A stretch of DNA of 64,000 bases from Gari tellinella (GCA_922989275.2 OV277871.1:59293848-59357847), one strand, 5' to 3'. Counted from the stretch's first letter, positions 26,261 to 38,965 are shown. Translations and numbers: made by a program. The notes: generated by a model from the letters alone, not told the origin.

Positions 26261-28380
26261 CTGGCCTAAAGACCCGTTTGCAAAATGGTGTTGAGAGAGT
26301 TTCTCACTTGATGTGAGTTAACGAGACCCTAGACACCACAAATCACCGAGGTGCTTGTCTGCCACACGGTCACGAGCCCCACAATATCCAAATCCAATAT
26401 GGCCGCCGTCAGCCATTTTGGAAAAACTAACTTTTTTGTTTTTTGGAGAATAAACAAGTGTAATACCTCTAAATTGATTGTTTTTTGGTGTGGAACTCAT
26501 ATTTGATGCCCTTTATGCAATATGGGGTGTCTTTGATTTGTAAAGGTCAAGTTTCACATTAGCCAAATCCAATGGCCGCCGCAAACAATGTTGGAAAAGC
26601 TATTTTCGTTGGGGTTTTTTAAGAAAAATCAAATATAATACTTCTAAATTGATGATTTTTAGAGTATAACACACTTCTGATGCCCTTTGTGTAATCTGGG
26701 ATGTCTTTGATTTGGAAAGATCAAGTTCCACGATAGCAAAATCCAATATGGCCGCCCAAAGCCATGAAAAAAAGCTAACTTTTTTCTTTTTTTGAGAATT
26801 AACCAATGTAATACCTCTTAATTAATAATTTTTGAGTGTTGAACTCATTTCTGGGGCCTTTTGTGCAATCTGGGATGTATTTGATTCGGAAAGGTCAAGT
26901 TTCACAATAGCCAAATCCAATATGGCCGCCGCAAGCCATGTTAAAAAAGCTACTTTTTTTTTTGGAGAATAATCCAATTTTATACCTCTCAATTGATGAT
27001 TTTTGGGTGTTGAACTCATTTCTGATGCCCTTTATGCAATCTGGGATGTCTTTGATTTGGATAGATCAAGTTCCACGATAGTAAAATCCAATATGGTCGC
27101 CCCAAGCCATGTTAAAAAAGCTAATTTTGTTTCTTTTTTGGAGAATAAACCAATGTAATACCTCTCAATTGATAATGTTTAGGTGTTGAACTCATTTCTG
27201 AGGCCTTTTGTGCAATCTGGGATGTATTTGATTCAGAAAGGTCAAGTTTCTTAATAGCCAAATCCAATATGGCCGCCGCAAACCATGTTGGAAAAGCTGA
27301 TTTTGTTGCTTTTTGGACAAAAATCAAATGTTATACTTCCAAATTGATTATGTTTTAGAGTAGAACTCATTTCTGATAACCTTTGTGCAATCTAGGGTGT
27401 CTTTGCTTTGGAAAGATCAAGTTCCAAAAGAAGCAAAATCCAATATGGCCGCCGCAACCATGTTGAAAAAGCTATTTGTTTTCTGTTTTGGAGAACGATA
27501 AAATGAAATACCTCTAAATTGATATTTTGGTGTGGAACTTATTTCTTAGGCCCTTTGTGCAATCTTAGGTGTCTTTGATTCAGAAAGGTCAAGTTCCACA
27601 CTTGCAAAATCCAATATGGCAGCCGCAAACCAAGATGGAAAATAAAATAATAATATTGGCCATATTCTCCAAAAAAAGAAAAAAGTAAGCTATTTTAACA
27701 TGGATTGCGGCGGCCATATTGGATTTGGCTATTGTTAAACTTGACCTTTCCGAATCAAATACATCCCAGATTGCACAAAAGGCCTCAGAAATGAGTTCAA
27801 CACCCAACAATTATCAATTGAGAGGTATATCATTGGTTTATTCTCCAAAAAAAGAAAAAAATTCAAAAAAATTCATGGCTTGCGACGGCCATTTTAAATT
27901 TTATTATCGTGGAACTTGATCTTTCCAAATCAAAGACATCACAGATTACTCAAAGGGCATCAGAAGTGAGTTATACTCTAAAAATCATCAATTTAGAAGT
28001 ATTATATTTGATTTTTCTTAAAAAACCCAACGAAAATAGCTCTTCCAACATTGTTTGCGGCGGCCATATTGGATTTGGCTAATGTGAAACTTGACCTTTC
28101 CAAATCAAAGACACCCAAGATTGCACAAAGGGCATCAGATATAAGTTCCACACCTAAAAACAATCAATTTTGAGGTATTACTCTTGTTTATTCTCCAAAA
28201 AAACAAAAAAGTTAGTTTTTCCAAAATGGCTGACGGCGGCCTTATTGGATTTGGATATTGTGGGGCTCGTGACCGTGTGGCAGACAAGCACCTCGGTGAT
28301 TTGTGATGTCTAGGGTCTCGTTAACTCACATCAAGTGAGAAACGCTCTCAACACCATTTTGCAAACGGGTCTACAAGCCT
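26261..28380. mobile_element. 2.1-kb foldback element with 9-10-bp target duplication
   Basis: Termini of about 130 bp are near-exact inverted copies (GACCCGTTTGCAAAATGGTG ... CACCATTTTGCAAACGGGTC). Between them lie tandem units of about 175 bp, each with CCAATATGGCCGCCGCAA and AAATTGATGATTTTT-like phrases: eight in one orientation (26390-27640), then four inverted (27690-28260). AGTCCTGTAC/AGTCCTGCAC flank the element (26251-26260, 28381-28390). Structure and duplication length fit a foldback or Mutator-like non-autonomous element. All open frames inside are repeat translations. Confidence 0.75.
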
Positions 28381-28390
28381 AGTCCTGCAC

Positions 28391-29245
28391 TAATAATTAA
28401 AAGGTAGTTATATCAAAGATTTAACGAAATTATTAGAACATCCCAAAAGAAAAACACTATTAAATACCCATATAAGCTTCATAACCATGAAGTAAAAGAT
28501 ACTGATCAGGCCAAATATTTAGGTATTACTATAAGCAAAGACTTTACGTGGAACAAACATATACAAACTATTGCAGCCAAGGCAAACAGTACAGTAAGAT
28601 TATTTAAACGTAATGTGAAGACAAACAATCAGAAAATCAAAGAAACTGCCTACAAAACTTATGTCCTCCCATCAACTTGAATATTGCAGTACAGTGTGGC
28701 ATCCATGGCAGACTGGCATTACTTATGAACTGGAACGAGTACAACGAGCAGCACAAAGATACGTCATAAATGATTACTCCTATCACAGTAGTGTAACCAG
28801 CATGTTGAACACACTTAAATGGACAACTTTAGAAGAAAGGAGCAATAATGCATCAGTATTAATGCTATACAAAATTTCAAATAACCTAATAGTCGTAGAC
28901 CATAAACATCTCCATCCATCCAGAAATCGCAACTTTGTCATACCTTTCTCTAGGACACAGTACCACTCAAACTAATTCTTTCCACGTACCATCAGACTTT
29001 GGAATAAACTACCATACAGCACATAGGCCAGTGACAGTCTTACATGTTTCACTGCCAGCCGCAGATCCCACAACCCCTAACTGCATAACTTTTTTAACCT
29101 CTGTTTATAATCAATCTGCAGGCTCTGAATTGTTTATTATTATGTTAACTATTTTAACACTGTCCCCGACCTCCATGTCATTGTCAGAAATTGACAGTAG
29201 GGAGTATAAAGTAGAAGTAGAAGATTTATATTAACTATGGTATAC
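28391..29245 (+). mobile_element. Non-LTR retrotransposon relic (RT C-terminal and 3' end)
   Basis: AKYLGITISKDFTWNKHIQT, then FKRNVKTNNQKIKETAYKTY in one frame, SHQLEYCSTVWHPWQTGI and LERVQRAAQRYVINDYSYHS in another, and a LWN-like FGINYHTA piece in a third: one RT C-terminus with at least two frameshifts. Same family as the relic at 25326-26250; the foldback element sits between the two. Confidence 0.75.
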
Positions 29246-29684
29246 CTGGTCGCTGGTTATATGCACTAATTCTACGAAATGACATTTTAAGACTAGTTTA
29301 ATATCTCGTCAATCATATGATTAAAACTAAGTTATAAACATGTACATTACTTCTAAAAAATGGTACTTACATGTAATTTTAAAAGGAGAAAGGAAGAAGA
29401 GGATTTCTGTAATTTCTGAGTTGAGCACTGCGACACAAAACATGTCATATAGTGCCGACGAATGATGATATAATGATGAATTCAGAATGATGATTTCAGG
29501 AAGATGATGAGTTAAGGAAGATGATTTTTGGAAGATGATGGTTTCAGGAAGATGCTTTCGGATGGTTGGATGAGTTGGGAGGCAGTGCGACACAAAACAG
29601 GCAATGTAGCGCCGATGAATGATGAGGAATGATGATATCAAATGATGATGATTTAAGGTTGATTATTTTGGGAGGATGATTTAA

Positions 29685-30223
29685 AGGGACTCGCAACCGG
29701 ATGGTGTACTTGTCAAAATAAAATAAAATACTCAAATAAAAGCAAAATTGTGGCATTATTTGGCTTCTGACATTAAAAAAATATGATCAGTCCAAAAAAA
29801 GTCTCAAGAATCGTCACCGAATCTTAGATTTTTAGATATTTTCCATCGTTTTTCTATACCGACTAGTAGACGGTATAGTTGTTGTTGTTGCTTCTCTACA
29901 CGGGCTCAGACATAAACACGAGCCGAATTACGAAGTTGTATGCACTTTCGATGGCTACACATTGAAATACGTTAAATCGATCCGAGATAAACGGATAGTT
30001 TCCGTGGTCCATTGGTCTAAGCGGTTTCCCCTATTTTGCCTTCTGTCCGCCAATGCCGGGCCCCGGGTTCGAATCCCACCAGAGACCAATAATTTTTTTT
30101 TATTGAAATACATTTTTTTAAACAGAATTTCTTATCCTAAACTAATTCTTTACCATTTATATAAGCGTTTGACACATATTTACAAATTACTATTTTTAAT
30201 GCACCATCTGGTTGCGAGTCGCT
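29685..30223. mobile_element. TTAA-flanked (piggyBac-like) element, 539 bp, with tRNA-like insert
   Basis: Ends AGGGACTCGCAACCGGATGG and, inverted, AGCGACTCGCAACCAGATGG; TTAA at 29681-29684 and 30224-30227. Host repeat continues on each side. Contains the tRNA-like sequence at 30003-30090. Confidence 0.75.
30003..30090 (+). repeat. tRNA-like sequence with intact A and B boxes
   Basis: A box TTGGTCTAAGCGG (30012-30024) and B box GGGTTCGAATCCC (30065-30077), followed by a T-run that could end Pol III transcription. The acceptor stem does not pair in the usual way and the spacing is long, so it is more likely a SINE head or tRNA pseudogene than a tRNA gene. Confidence 0.5.
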
Positions 30224-30454
30224 TTAAGGAAGAAGATTTCGGGAAGATGATGATTCCAGATGGATGGATAAGTTGGGTTATACGGCACTCCGACACAAAA
30301 CAGGCCACACTGCGCCGATGAATAATGAGGGATTATGATATGAAATGATGATATCAGGATGATTTCAAGAAATTGAAAATTTCAGAAAGATGATTTCGGA
30401 TGGATGGATGAGTTTGGTTACTCCACTGCGACACAAAATTGGTACAAATACCTC

Positions 30455-31080
30455 AGTACTGAAATACAAACACGACACTAAAACTTAAAACAGAGAAATA
30501 AAATCACTAAAGTAGTAAGTTTGCAACTTGCTTTTAAAAATGTCCACCAGAGATGGTGTCTGTCTTATGTTAATAGGACATTGATTCCAGAGTTTCGAAC
30601 CCACTGTACCAAAACTTCTGTCACCAAATTAATGTCTTTCTGTTGTTGAATGGCGCAGTAAAAACACTGTGTGTCATGTCAGCGGATCTGAGCCCTTGTC
30701 GTTTTGGAACATGCTGACACAATAGTTCAGTCAAGCATGTTGGTGCATTGCCCACAGAATGTCAGAAGTGTATGGGTTATTCTTGCCTTGATTGGTAGCC
30801 AATGTAAATTATAAAGGGCCTGTTTGGAACTGTGATATATTATATGGGTATTTTCGAACTAACGCGAGTTCGAAGTATCCTGTTTCGACTGTAATATCGC
30901 ATTACAATACTCTAGATGCGATATCACTAGTGTCAAGACGAGAGTTTCTGTTGCTTCTTTAGTCACATATTTTCGAATGTTTTTATCCTTAAGAAATCCA
31001 ACATAGCAGTTCGACATTTTGATTTTAATATGTTCTCTGAAGTCTAATAAATACGAAAGACTCAAGCAGGAAACGCAACA
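30455..31080 (-). mobile_element. Non-LTR retrotransposon relic
   Basis: From high to low coordinates: GFLKDKNIRKYVTKEATETL and LVISHLEYCNAIL, then LHWLPIKARI, then FGDRSFGTVGSKLWNQCPIN followed by IFKSKLQTYYF, the order of a CR1/L2-type RT C-terminus. Stops and a family F fragment at about 30845-30895 break it. Confidence 0.72.
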
Positions 31081-31127
31081 TAAACAATACACACACCTAT
31101 CAAGCAGAACACACACACACAGTAATA

Positions 31128-31168
31128 CCATAAAACACACACACGCACGCACGCACGCACGCGCGCGC
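31128..31168 (+). repeat. (CA)n/(CACG)n microsatellite
   Basis: ACACACACGCACGCACGCAC then GCGCGCG; it makes the Cys/Val-rich open frame on the minus strand spurious. Confidence 0.9.
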
Positions 31169-31179
31169 AATACCATTCC

Positions 31180-32225
31180 TTCATCTACACACTAAATAGA
31201 AAACAACACGTAAGACAAACATAAAGCAAAATGAATATAGGGGCCCGCCTTGGTACGGTCAGTAGCAATCAATAATTAATTATAAATCAACTATTAACAA
31301 CCACTGGGGGGTTAAACCTGGGTTTCGGGGCGCCCAACCTCACTCTTATTATCTCCTATATTCACCTATAAAGACGAACAGTGTACATAAAATATAAACC
31401 CTGTTCCACAACCTTACAACCAAAAAGACCGCCAATACAGTAAATAAATACATGTAAAACATCTAACAAAAATTCTATGACAAGATTATTAGTAACACGG
31501 GAAAGAATTAAACATTCAAGCCCGTGTTAAAAATAACCCACTATGGCAACGGTCAAATTGTAACTCGAGCAACTAGTCCGTAGTCACTGAAGGTAGGGTA
31601 ATTGAAATGTGAAAATGATATTATGAATGGATACTACATGTAATTCCCGTGTCTTGTATGAAATATTAAGGCTATTTGCCATCTCTTCTCGAAAATATTT
31701 GAAATATTGTATATAGCCTTACAGGTAGGAAAATATGCGAGAAAATTAAAAGACAAAAAAATTAATATTCCTGAAAGGTGATTTTTACCTATTCTTACCT
31801 AAAATACTGATATTTTTATGTCATGCCTATGAACATCACAAAATATAAATTATTGTCCCAATATTTGCATCATATGATGTGAAAAATTAAAAAGTCTGAA
31901 CCGTCCTCTTAAAAATATGCAATATTTTCCATACGATTTTACTTTATATGACTTAAAAGTTTGTATGTTTGTACAAAAATGATAACTTAGGCAAAGCAAA
32001 CCACTTCCATATTTTTTCATACAATACTTACCCAATCTAAATCCAAAATACGAAGACATTTGGCCGCACATAACTGGAAAAAAATAATTTTGTCTTCGAA
32101 AAAGTGTTGGAGACCTTGAATACTTTAAAAAGACTGAACAATAAATTTGGCTTGTAAATAAATATTTTTGCAAGTTAATGTCAGGCGTATTTATAAACAT
32201 CTAATCATTGGTTTAGGAAAAGGAT
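31180..32225. other. Unrecognised stretch
   Basis: No gene recognised. A C/G-rich block at 31240-31370 (GGGGCCCGCCTTGGTACGGT, GGGTTTCGGGGCGCCCAACC) looks like part of an interspersed element. Open frames at 31850-32200 show no domain. Confidence 0.3.
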
Positions 32226-32249
32226 TTGTTTAAAAGAATATATATATTT

Positions 32250-32330
32250 CAAAGAGCTCGGGGGAATTCGAACCCGTGCGGTCTTCAGTCTTGGAATTCC
32301 TTAAACACAAGTTCAGAAATACAGCCAAAA
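32250..32330 (-). repeat. tRNA-like fragment
   Basis: On the minus strand GGGTTCGAATTCCCCCGAGC (B box and acceptor-like end) follows TTTAAGGAATTCCAAGACTG. Box spacing is short; probably a tRNA or SINE remnant. Confidence 0.35.
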
Positions 32331-32734
32331 AGTAAGAACCACATCTTTTCAACAAAGAGCTTTGTCACAAACACCGTATTGCTTTTGGATAACATTGAGA
32401 AGTATCTCGTGGTCGACAGTGCCGAACGCCGCACTTATAGATTCAGGGCTGACTGGACCCTAGGTCCCCCCCTAGCCGGACTTTATGAGACATATATCAT
32501 GTTAAAGGTTGAAGTATTCCCTATAGAATGGCACTTGTTGGATGTTAAACGGCCGCCGGATAGGTCGAGAAATTAGCATTGATTATCTGCCCCTGAATGC
32601 TGAAATTCCTGCTTCTTTTCCCCAGTATACGCACCTATTTGTAGGGATGCTAAGTGTGTTTCTCTACAAATCATACTGCAAATGTTTCCGATTGTATGGA
32701 AATGACATAAAATCATAGGAAAACAACACACACA

Positions 32735-32800
32735 ACATCTAAAAATCCAAGATGGCTGCCGTCAGCCATTTTTGTCGGCCATTTTGAAAAGTTAACCAAT
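32735..32800. repeat. Fragment related to the foldback element unit
   Basis: ATCCAAGATGGCTGCCGTCA and TCGGCCATTTTGAAAAGTTA resemble the GGCCGCC/CCATTTTG core of the 26.3-28.4 kb element. Confidence 0.4.
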
Positions 32801-32809
32801 ACCCGGAAA

Positions 32810-33939
32810 TAGTTTGACTTGTAACAATGTGTGATACATGAATTCTAGCTAATTTGTGGTCGATAAGTTCATTTCTGGCGTTTAAAAGGACGTAAACTGT
32901 GCTTTGTAAGGTCAAATAAGCAAATTATAGCAAAACGCGACCATATTGCATTTAAATGGGAAAGGTTTCGACATTATAATGCCGTAACATATTATCGTGT
33001 TTTAATATGTTGTTTCAATAAGTTTGTCATTAAATCATCATCAAAATAATATTGCTGTTCATGTTCATGCCTTGAGGATCAACAATCAGTATATTCCTCC
33101 ATCTTGCAATCACCCAAATGATATTCAAGAAGGTCATATGTTGTTGAAGCCTGGTATAGAAACTATCCCTTGAAGCGGATGAAAGGATTTTATAGGCAGC
33201 ATACTTTGCCAGTATCACACAGTTTCAAGCTACTTCACCATCTAGGTCATACATGTTTGTTCAGTTCATTGAGTCTTCTTACCGTCCTTCAATAGTTTGA
33301 CAAGTAATGAAAGTCATCCATAAGGCCAAAAACAGCACCAATGCATGTCAGTCACCAGTACTGGTTGCCGATCAGCCTGTCTTCATGTTTGAAAAGAAAC
33401 TTCAGTAGCAATATTCCCTGTCATAACACGATGAGGCAGCCATCCTTGTTGCACTTGGAACAAAGCACATTGGTCATTATGCTGCGATGAGTGTCTTGAG
33501 TCTGTTTAGACTGTATTGGGAGGACAACAACACGCACTAATTGTGGTATCTTGAATAGTGGCAGAGCTCATCCCTTCAATTGTATCCATCACATTTTCAA
33601 ACCGAAATGCGTACATCAGGCCTCAGTATATGCTCTGTAAACTCTTTAGAAAGACACTGAAGATTGATATTGCGCCATAAATGCTACTGAAATTTTGTCA
33701 ACACAGCAGAATTTAGATTTCATATTGAACCGTTGATTTTCTGATGTTATGAGTCTTCAAACATATTGGACTATTTTCAGTATGTTATAAACCTGCCAAA
33801 CCACATCCGCGATATAGACTATAATAGAGACATCCAGTTGTACATAATGAGTTTAAAAAGGGTAATTACATGGGTTTCTATATAATCAATAAGGGCATTT
33901 TCTAATGCCATATGTGCCCGCTATATGATTGATTGATTG

Positions 33940-33973
<34 letters not shown>

Positions 33974-35730
33974 ACGACACCGAGAAACATACAATTGTTA
34001 TATGGTGCAGATATTATTATGTAAGAATTTAAAAGAAATCCATCATCGAGTGTGTAAAAACTCCTACAAAAGAATCCAAAACTATACTAATGTATAAGGA
34101 TTCAAGCTTTTTAAAACAAAATATTGTTGTATAGACTGGTATGTACCAAGAACATCTCCCTGAATTCCAAGGCGATTATAATTTTATTGACTGGGATGTG
34201 ATGGCGTTAGTAGATGCCATTGAAGATCTTTGAAATCCCTTTAATAGCAGATAATGGTAAACTGCTGGACTTCGATAAGTCAATACACCCTAGTGTGGCG
34301 GAGAAGGTCATAGATATTAAAATGTAGCATGAAATACACTTTCTAAAGAAATGAATTTGTTCCCAAAAGAAAGTATTCACTGTTATAGTATCAACAGTTA
34401 ACATTGCGTTATTCAAGGATTTTTGTCTGAGCCACTTTGAAACTTTGAAATTTCCAACACATTACAGTTACTTTATTATTACTTGCAACCAATTTTTCAT
34501 GCAGTGCCAATAAGTATTTCCTTACCAATGAAAAGTTTACCTATACACCTTCCTAACTAAGAAAGTCCGTATGCATCACTGAGCTTATTATACATTTGTA
34601 CTTGTTTAAAAAAATTACAAGACATTGATGATCATGGTATGCTTTCTCGAAGATACGTATGACGATCAATTGGAACCCCGAAAAAGGAGGAACTAGAAGC
34701 GTAAGATATGCATACTGACAAACTCTAGGCTACATTTCGAATGTTGCACCAATTCAAATACATTCAAGTGCATGCAATTAAACACCAGTTTGAAAGAACT
34801 CATAATGGTAGATACCATTCCACGCTAATGTTGGAGGCATGTTAAACGTGTGTTGTGTGATTTTGAGGCATGCCAATACATTTGTAAAAGCTCTTTTATG
34901 CATTCATGCATTTACAGGCTATGACAAAGCAACGAATCGGTTAAAAAGATTTCGGAACCCTTGCTTGTGATTGCTAGAAAATGCACACATGTTGAAGTAC
35001 AAGGAGAACACAGGTGTCTTCTTGAAGAGATTTCCTGTCGTATATACCATCCAAATAAGCCAATCTTCAATGACATAAACAAGCTGCGTGTCGAGTCGAC
35101 TGCTTTCAACAACAAAAATATCCGAATCAAGACCATTGCATTTTCTGTCAAACAGCGATGCCATTGATCTAAGCTTGTTTCCCCCATGTCGTGTATCACT
35201 CAGGATGCACATTTTGCGTGCGAAGTATCTGTCCCTATTCTAGGAATTGGTACTGGACCATTTAGCAGATATTCCAAGCCCATTCGTTTATAACTACGTA
35301 TACGAGAGAGGATTGCGGACAGATCACGTACCAACGGACGGAAGCCAACAATCTGTACCCCGAGCTAGTAGAAAACAAAAGTTTCAGCCATAGATAACGG
35401 CGAAATTGTCACTGACTCAGAGGATGATGTTGACATTGATGAAAGTGTCGACTACAACAATTCCATCAACATGACCTTTATTGAAGACAATGATAGTTAT
35501 TATTGTATGTATAATGTGCTGTGGATATATTGGTTAGTTACACCAAAGATAAATTGTATTACATTTGACCCGGCTCTGCACCAATATAAACAAGGTGTAC
35601 AAAGAACATTCTGAGCTAGTCATAATCCCGGTAGTATATTTATACCTATTTTCAACATTAAAATATTTTGCTTTGAAGTCATATACTGCATACGTACTGA
35701 AAAAACAGCTATAAGCGTGTGTGGCTTCCT
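32810..35730. other. Unrecognised stretch, possibly decayed coding DNA
   Basis: No family recognised. Overlapping open frames on both strands at 34912-35212 and a slightly higher GC content at 33050-33560 and 34900-35480 suggest an old gene or mobile element relic. A microsatellite GATTGATTGATTGAGAGAGA lies at 33935-33970. Confidence 0.3.
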
Positions 35731-35734
35731 GCAC

Positions 35735-37230
35735 CAATCCCACCATCGCTTGGACGATACTTTATTTGATAAAGCCGTCGATTTTCGACTTTTTGAGTCA
35801 TTTCGTTAACATTTCGTGTATCAAACATTAACAACCTTCTTGTTGCAAAGTGAGAGAGATATTGATGATATTTTGCTAACAAAGTGTATTTTCAGTGTAT
35901 TTTACATTTATATGATTTCATGTGAAGTGCTTTTGAACGCACAACTCCTTTGTGAAAAGAGCGCCATATATCTGATTTAATAATGTTTCCAATTGTGCAT
36001 TTATATGCATAATTATGAAAATTCACTTATTAGCAAAACAACACCTAATGAGACAATTTGTACAACGATTTGCTTTGTTTAGGCACCGTTAAGAACGAGT
36101 TTAATTACGACGTAGCGAATACATAACCAAATATTGCAACCTATATTAGTGTGTATTTGGGCTTCCCCCTCGCGTTGGAGGATATTTTATCAGGTAAAAC
36201 TATCGATTGCGAATTTTTTGTTGTAAATTTGTAAACATATTGTTTACCAAACATTTACTACCTTCATTTAACAAATTGAGAGATATTGATGATATTAAGT
36301 TTAAAATGTATGTATTTTTGGCGAAAATTCATGCTTGTTTCGAATTGCTCATTAGTTTGCATATCTATGCAAATTAGCTAATTAACTAAATCAGACATCA
36401 AACAATTTGCATAATCATTTTCTTCGTTTAAGCACCGTTGTAAACGATTTATATCACGATACAGCAACGATATAACACAAAATTGCATCCTATATTAGTG
36501 CGTATTTGGGTTTTCCCCCAACCCATCCCACCATCACTTTGGGCGATATTTTATCACTAAAACTATCGATTGCGACATTTTAGTAGTAAATGTGTAATTA
36601 TATTTTATACAAAACATTTACAGCCTTCATGTTGCTATCTTTGGAAGATATTGATGATATTTACGTTGAAATAGGTACATGTATATCCACTGTGAAAATT
36701 CATGGTTATTTCTAATTGATCATTAATATGCATAATTATGCAAATTAGCTAATTAGCTAAACAATACATCAAACAAATTGCACAACAATTTGCTTTGTTT
36801 CAGCACCTTTTAGAACGAGTTATATTATGATTAAGCAAAGATATAACACAATATTGCAACCCATATTAGTGCGTATTGGGTTTGTTCCCCACCACCCTTC
36901 CATCGGTTTTGCCAATATTTTATCAGTTTCAAACTATTGAATGCGGTTTTTTTGTTGCAAATTTGTTAATACACCGTGTTTCAAACGTTTTGAGTCTTCA
37001 TGTTACAATCTAGGAGAGATATTGATGACATTTAGGTTAAAATAAGTGTATTTTTGTCAAAATTCATGCATTTTTCCAATTACTCATTAATATTCATAAT
37101 TATGCAAATTAGCTAATTACCTAAACAGTATATCAGATAAATTGCATTTCAATTATCTTTGTTTAGGCACCATTTAAAACGATTTATATTACCGTTTAGT
37201 AAAGTTATAAGACAATTTGTAATATATATG
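35735..37230. repeat. Tandem repeat, about 360-bp unit, four copies
   Basis: CCCACCATC-like starts at about 35745, 36165, 36525 and 36890; each unit has GATATTTTATCA, AACTATCGATTGCGA, GAGATATTGATGATATT and GCAAATTAGCTAATTA, then AGGCACCGTT. AT-rich, non-coding. Confidence 0.72.
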
Positions 37231-37264
37231 TTCTACCTCAAAATCATGACGGTTGCCATGGAAA

Positions 37265-37640
37265 CTATTAAATTGTGCGCTTATCCGGCGACGATATTCC
37301 ATCCAACAACCAGATTTCGTAATCGCAGTGTATATGATACAAGAAAATATAGGTCCAACAAAGTCCGGTTAGGGGGGCGGGGGAGGGTTTCACTTATTGG
37401 CTCATTACCTATTAGGTCAATAGCGATAAGAGCTGTCACTTCTTGGTGTTCTATAGCATCAAGCAGGTCACTCACTAACCTTACCAGCGCAGATTCACAT
37501 GAATGAAATTGTCTGTAGGCGGATTGATTTTTTGGTAGAAGGTTAAATTTGCCCGATCATTTAGTCTGAAAAGTACTGCTTTCCCAATCAGTTTCGAGAG
37601 AAAACTTAAGTTACTGACATGTCTTTAGTTGCTGTATACT
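37265..37640 (-). mobile_element. Non-LTR retrotransposon relic (middle of RT)
   Basis: Reading down the minus strand: LIGKAVL...RLNDR, then SAYRQFHSCESALVRLVSDL and LDAIEHQEVTALIAIDL, the RT palm segment just before the first catalytic Asp region. Two frameshifts; the rest is missing. Confidence 0.75.
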
Positions 37641-37861
37641 AGTCCAAGGCCACATTTCTTTAGTAATGATCTAACTATTGCTCATTTCCCTTTGGATGAA
37701 AACACTCCTTGTTGTAGTGAAAGTCTAACCAAATTGGTGATCTGGGGGAAGTAACTGTTGGTTTTGCTTCAGCACTAAAGAATGTCTAGTTCACAGGACT
37801 TTTTGTTCAGTTCACCGTTAAGAAATTTTGAAACGTTCTGACCCCCCTTTCGGGTAGGCCT

Positions 37862-38122
37862 ATTAACTTTTTATCCCCTGAAACTTCCAATTGACAATTC
37901 CAGTGTGCAATAAAAGCTCGTCCATTTTAGACTATTAAGGGTTTTTTTTGTAACTAGATTGTGTGTAATTGCAAAATGACAAACAGTGAAGTCCCTGATT
38001 AGAGGACTCCTGCAGGAGCCCTCTAATCAGGGACTTCACAGTTTGCATAGGACAAGTTTATTCTTCACAGCCACACATTTGGTAATGGACGCATATATCC
38101 GTCACTAGGGCTCAATGAGTTA
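37862..38122 (+). repeat. Family E copy
   Basis: CTTTTTATCCCCTGAAACTT start, hairpin GAGGACTCCTGCAGGAGCCC, end ATATCCGTCACTAGGGCTCA. Confidence 0.72.
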
Positions 38123-38149
38123 ATGAGTGTTGCGCGTCGTGCCAAGATA

Positions 38150-38800
38150 AAAGCAAATAAAATCATTGAATAGGAAAGATTGCAACGAACAATTGTGGGC
38201 GAGATACTCGGAGAACAGTGAGATAGTAGTTAGAAAAGGTGAAGTTTAAAAGCGGTTAAAACATCTCTCTCGGTTTTTAGGGGCGGTTTTGGATAAAGAA
38301 GGGATTCAAAGAGCCTTTGAACGCCTCTAGGTCAGGCTACAGGACAATGGTTTCCGACAGACTGTTCCATAGGACCATGGTGTAGGGAAAGGACGAATAT
38401 TTGGAGTAATTTGGCAGAAGTATGGAGCTGTCTATAAGACAGTGTATGAATGTGACGGGACATCCTCATGGGCCTCTGTAAGTATGGCATGGACACAGCT
38501 ACTATCAACCACTATCTTATAGAGGGGTGTAAGTCGTCCAAGGTCATGTCTATCTTTCAGTGTCTGCCAGTTGAGTTGGTTTTGTAGGTGTGTGACACTT
38601 GTGTTATTTTGTTAGTCGGAACTCACCTAGCATGCAGCCCTTCATTGAACTTTTCCAATTTATCTATCCCTGCTTGTGTGTGTCGGTGTACTCCAGACAG
38701 AGGAAGCATACTCTATTTGGGGTCGTACTAGAGTTTTGTATGCAGCTTCTCTGATTTTTTTAAATTTTGATCGGGATTATTTCTGGATAGGAAGTTTAAA
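38150..38800 (-). mobile_element. Non-LTR retrotransposon relic (RT C-terminal part)
   Basis: On the minus strand KIREAAYKTLVRPQIEYASS and VWSTPTH, later SSFPYTMVLWNSLSETIVL and PDLEAFKGSLNP, the conserved order of a CR1/L2-type RT C-terminus. Frameshifted and truncated. A plus-strand frame over 38676-39170 is a shadow of it. Confidence 0.75.
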
Positions 38801-38889
38801 GAGTTGTTTGCTTCACATCATCGTAACAGTTAAGCAGACGTTGCTCTTCTTCAATAAAAAAAATTGGGCTCAAACATTATGTCCTTTAT

Positions 38890-38965
38890 GTACAAACAGT
38901 TCTGAGCCAAATCAGACGCAGGTAAACCCAGCGACTGATTGGGCTCTGGGCTGTCTTTCACTCAG
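38890..38965. repeat. GATCAGACGCCG-type hairpin, diverged
   Basis: AAACAGTTCTGAGCCAAATC and GACTGATTGGGCTCTGGGCT arms. Confidence 0.5.

Larger units (their letters stand above)
29400..30440 (+). repeat. GATGAT-rich tandem repeat, about 170-bp unit
   Basis: Units with CTGCGACACAAAACAGGC, GCGCCGATGAATGATGA and GGAAGATGATTTC at about 29420, 29580, 30290 and 30430. A TTAA-flanked element (29685-30223) splits the array. Confidence 0.65.

Noticed and set aside
26318..27919. Several 60-73-residue related proteins (MSSTPKN-type)
   Set aside because: They are translations of the foldback element's tandem unit on both arms.
30859..31176. Cys/Val-rich 105-residue protein
   Set aside because: Its first half is a CA/CACG microsatellite; the second half belongs to a LINE relic.
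34912..35212. Two overlapping minus-strand frames of 95-97 residues as a gene
   Set aside because: No domain, no splice or start context, and the frames overlap each other; kept only as a possible relic.
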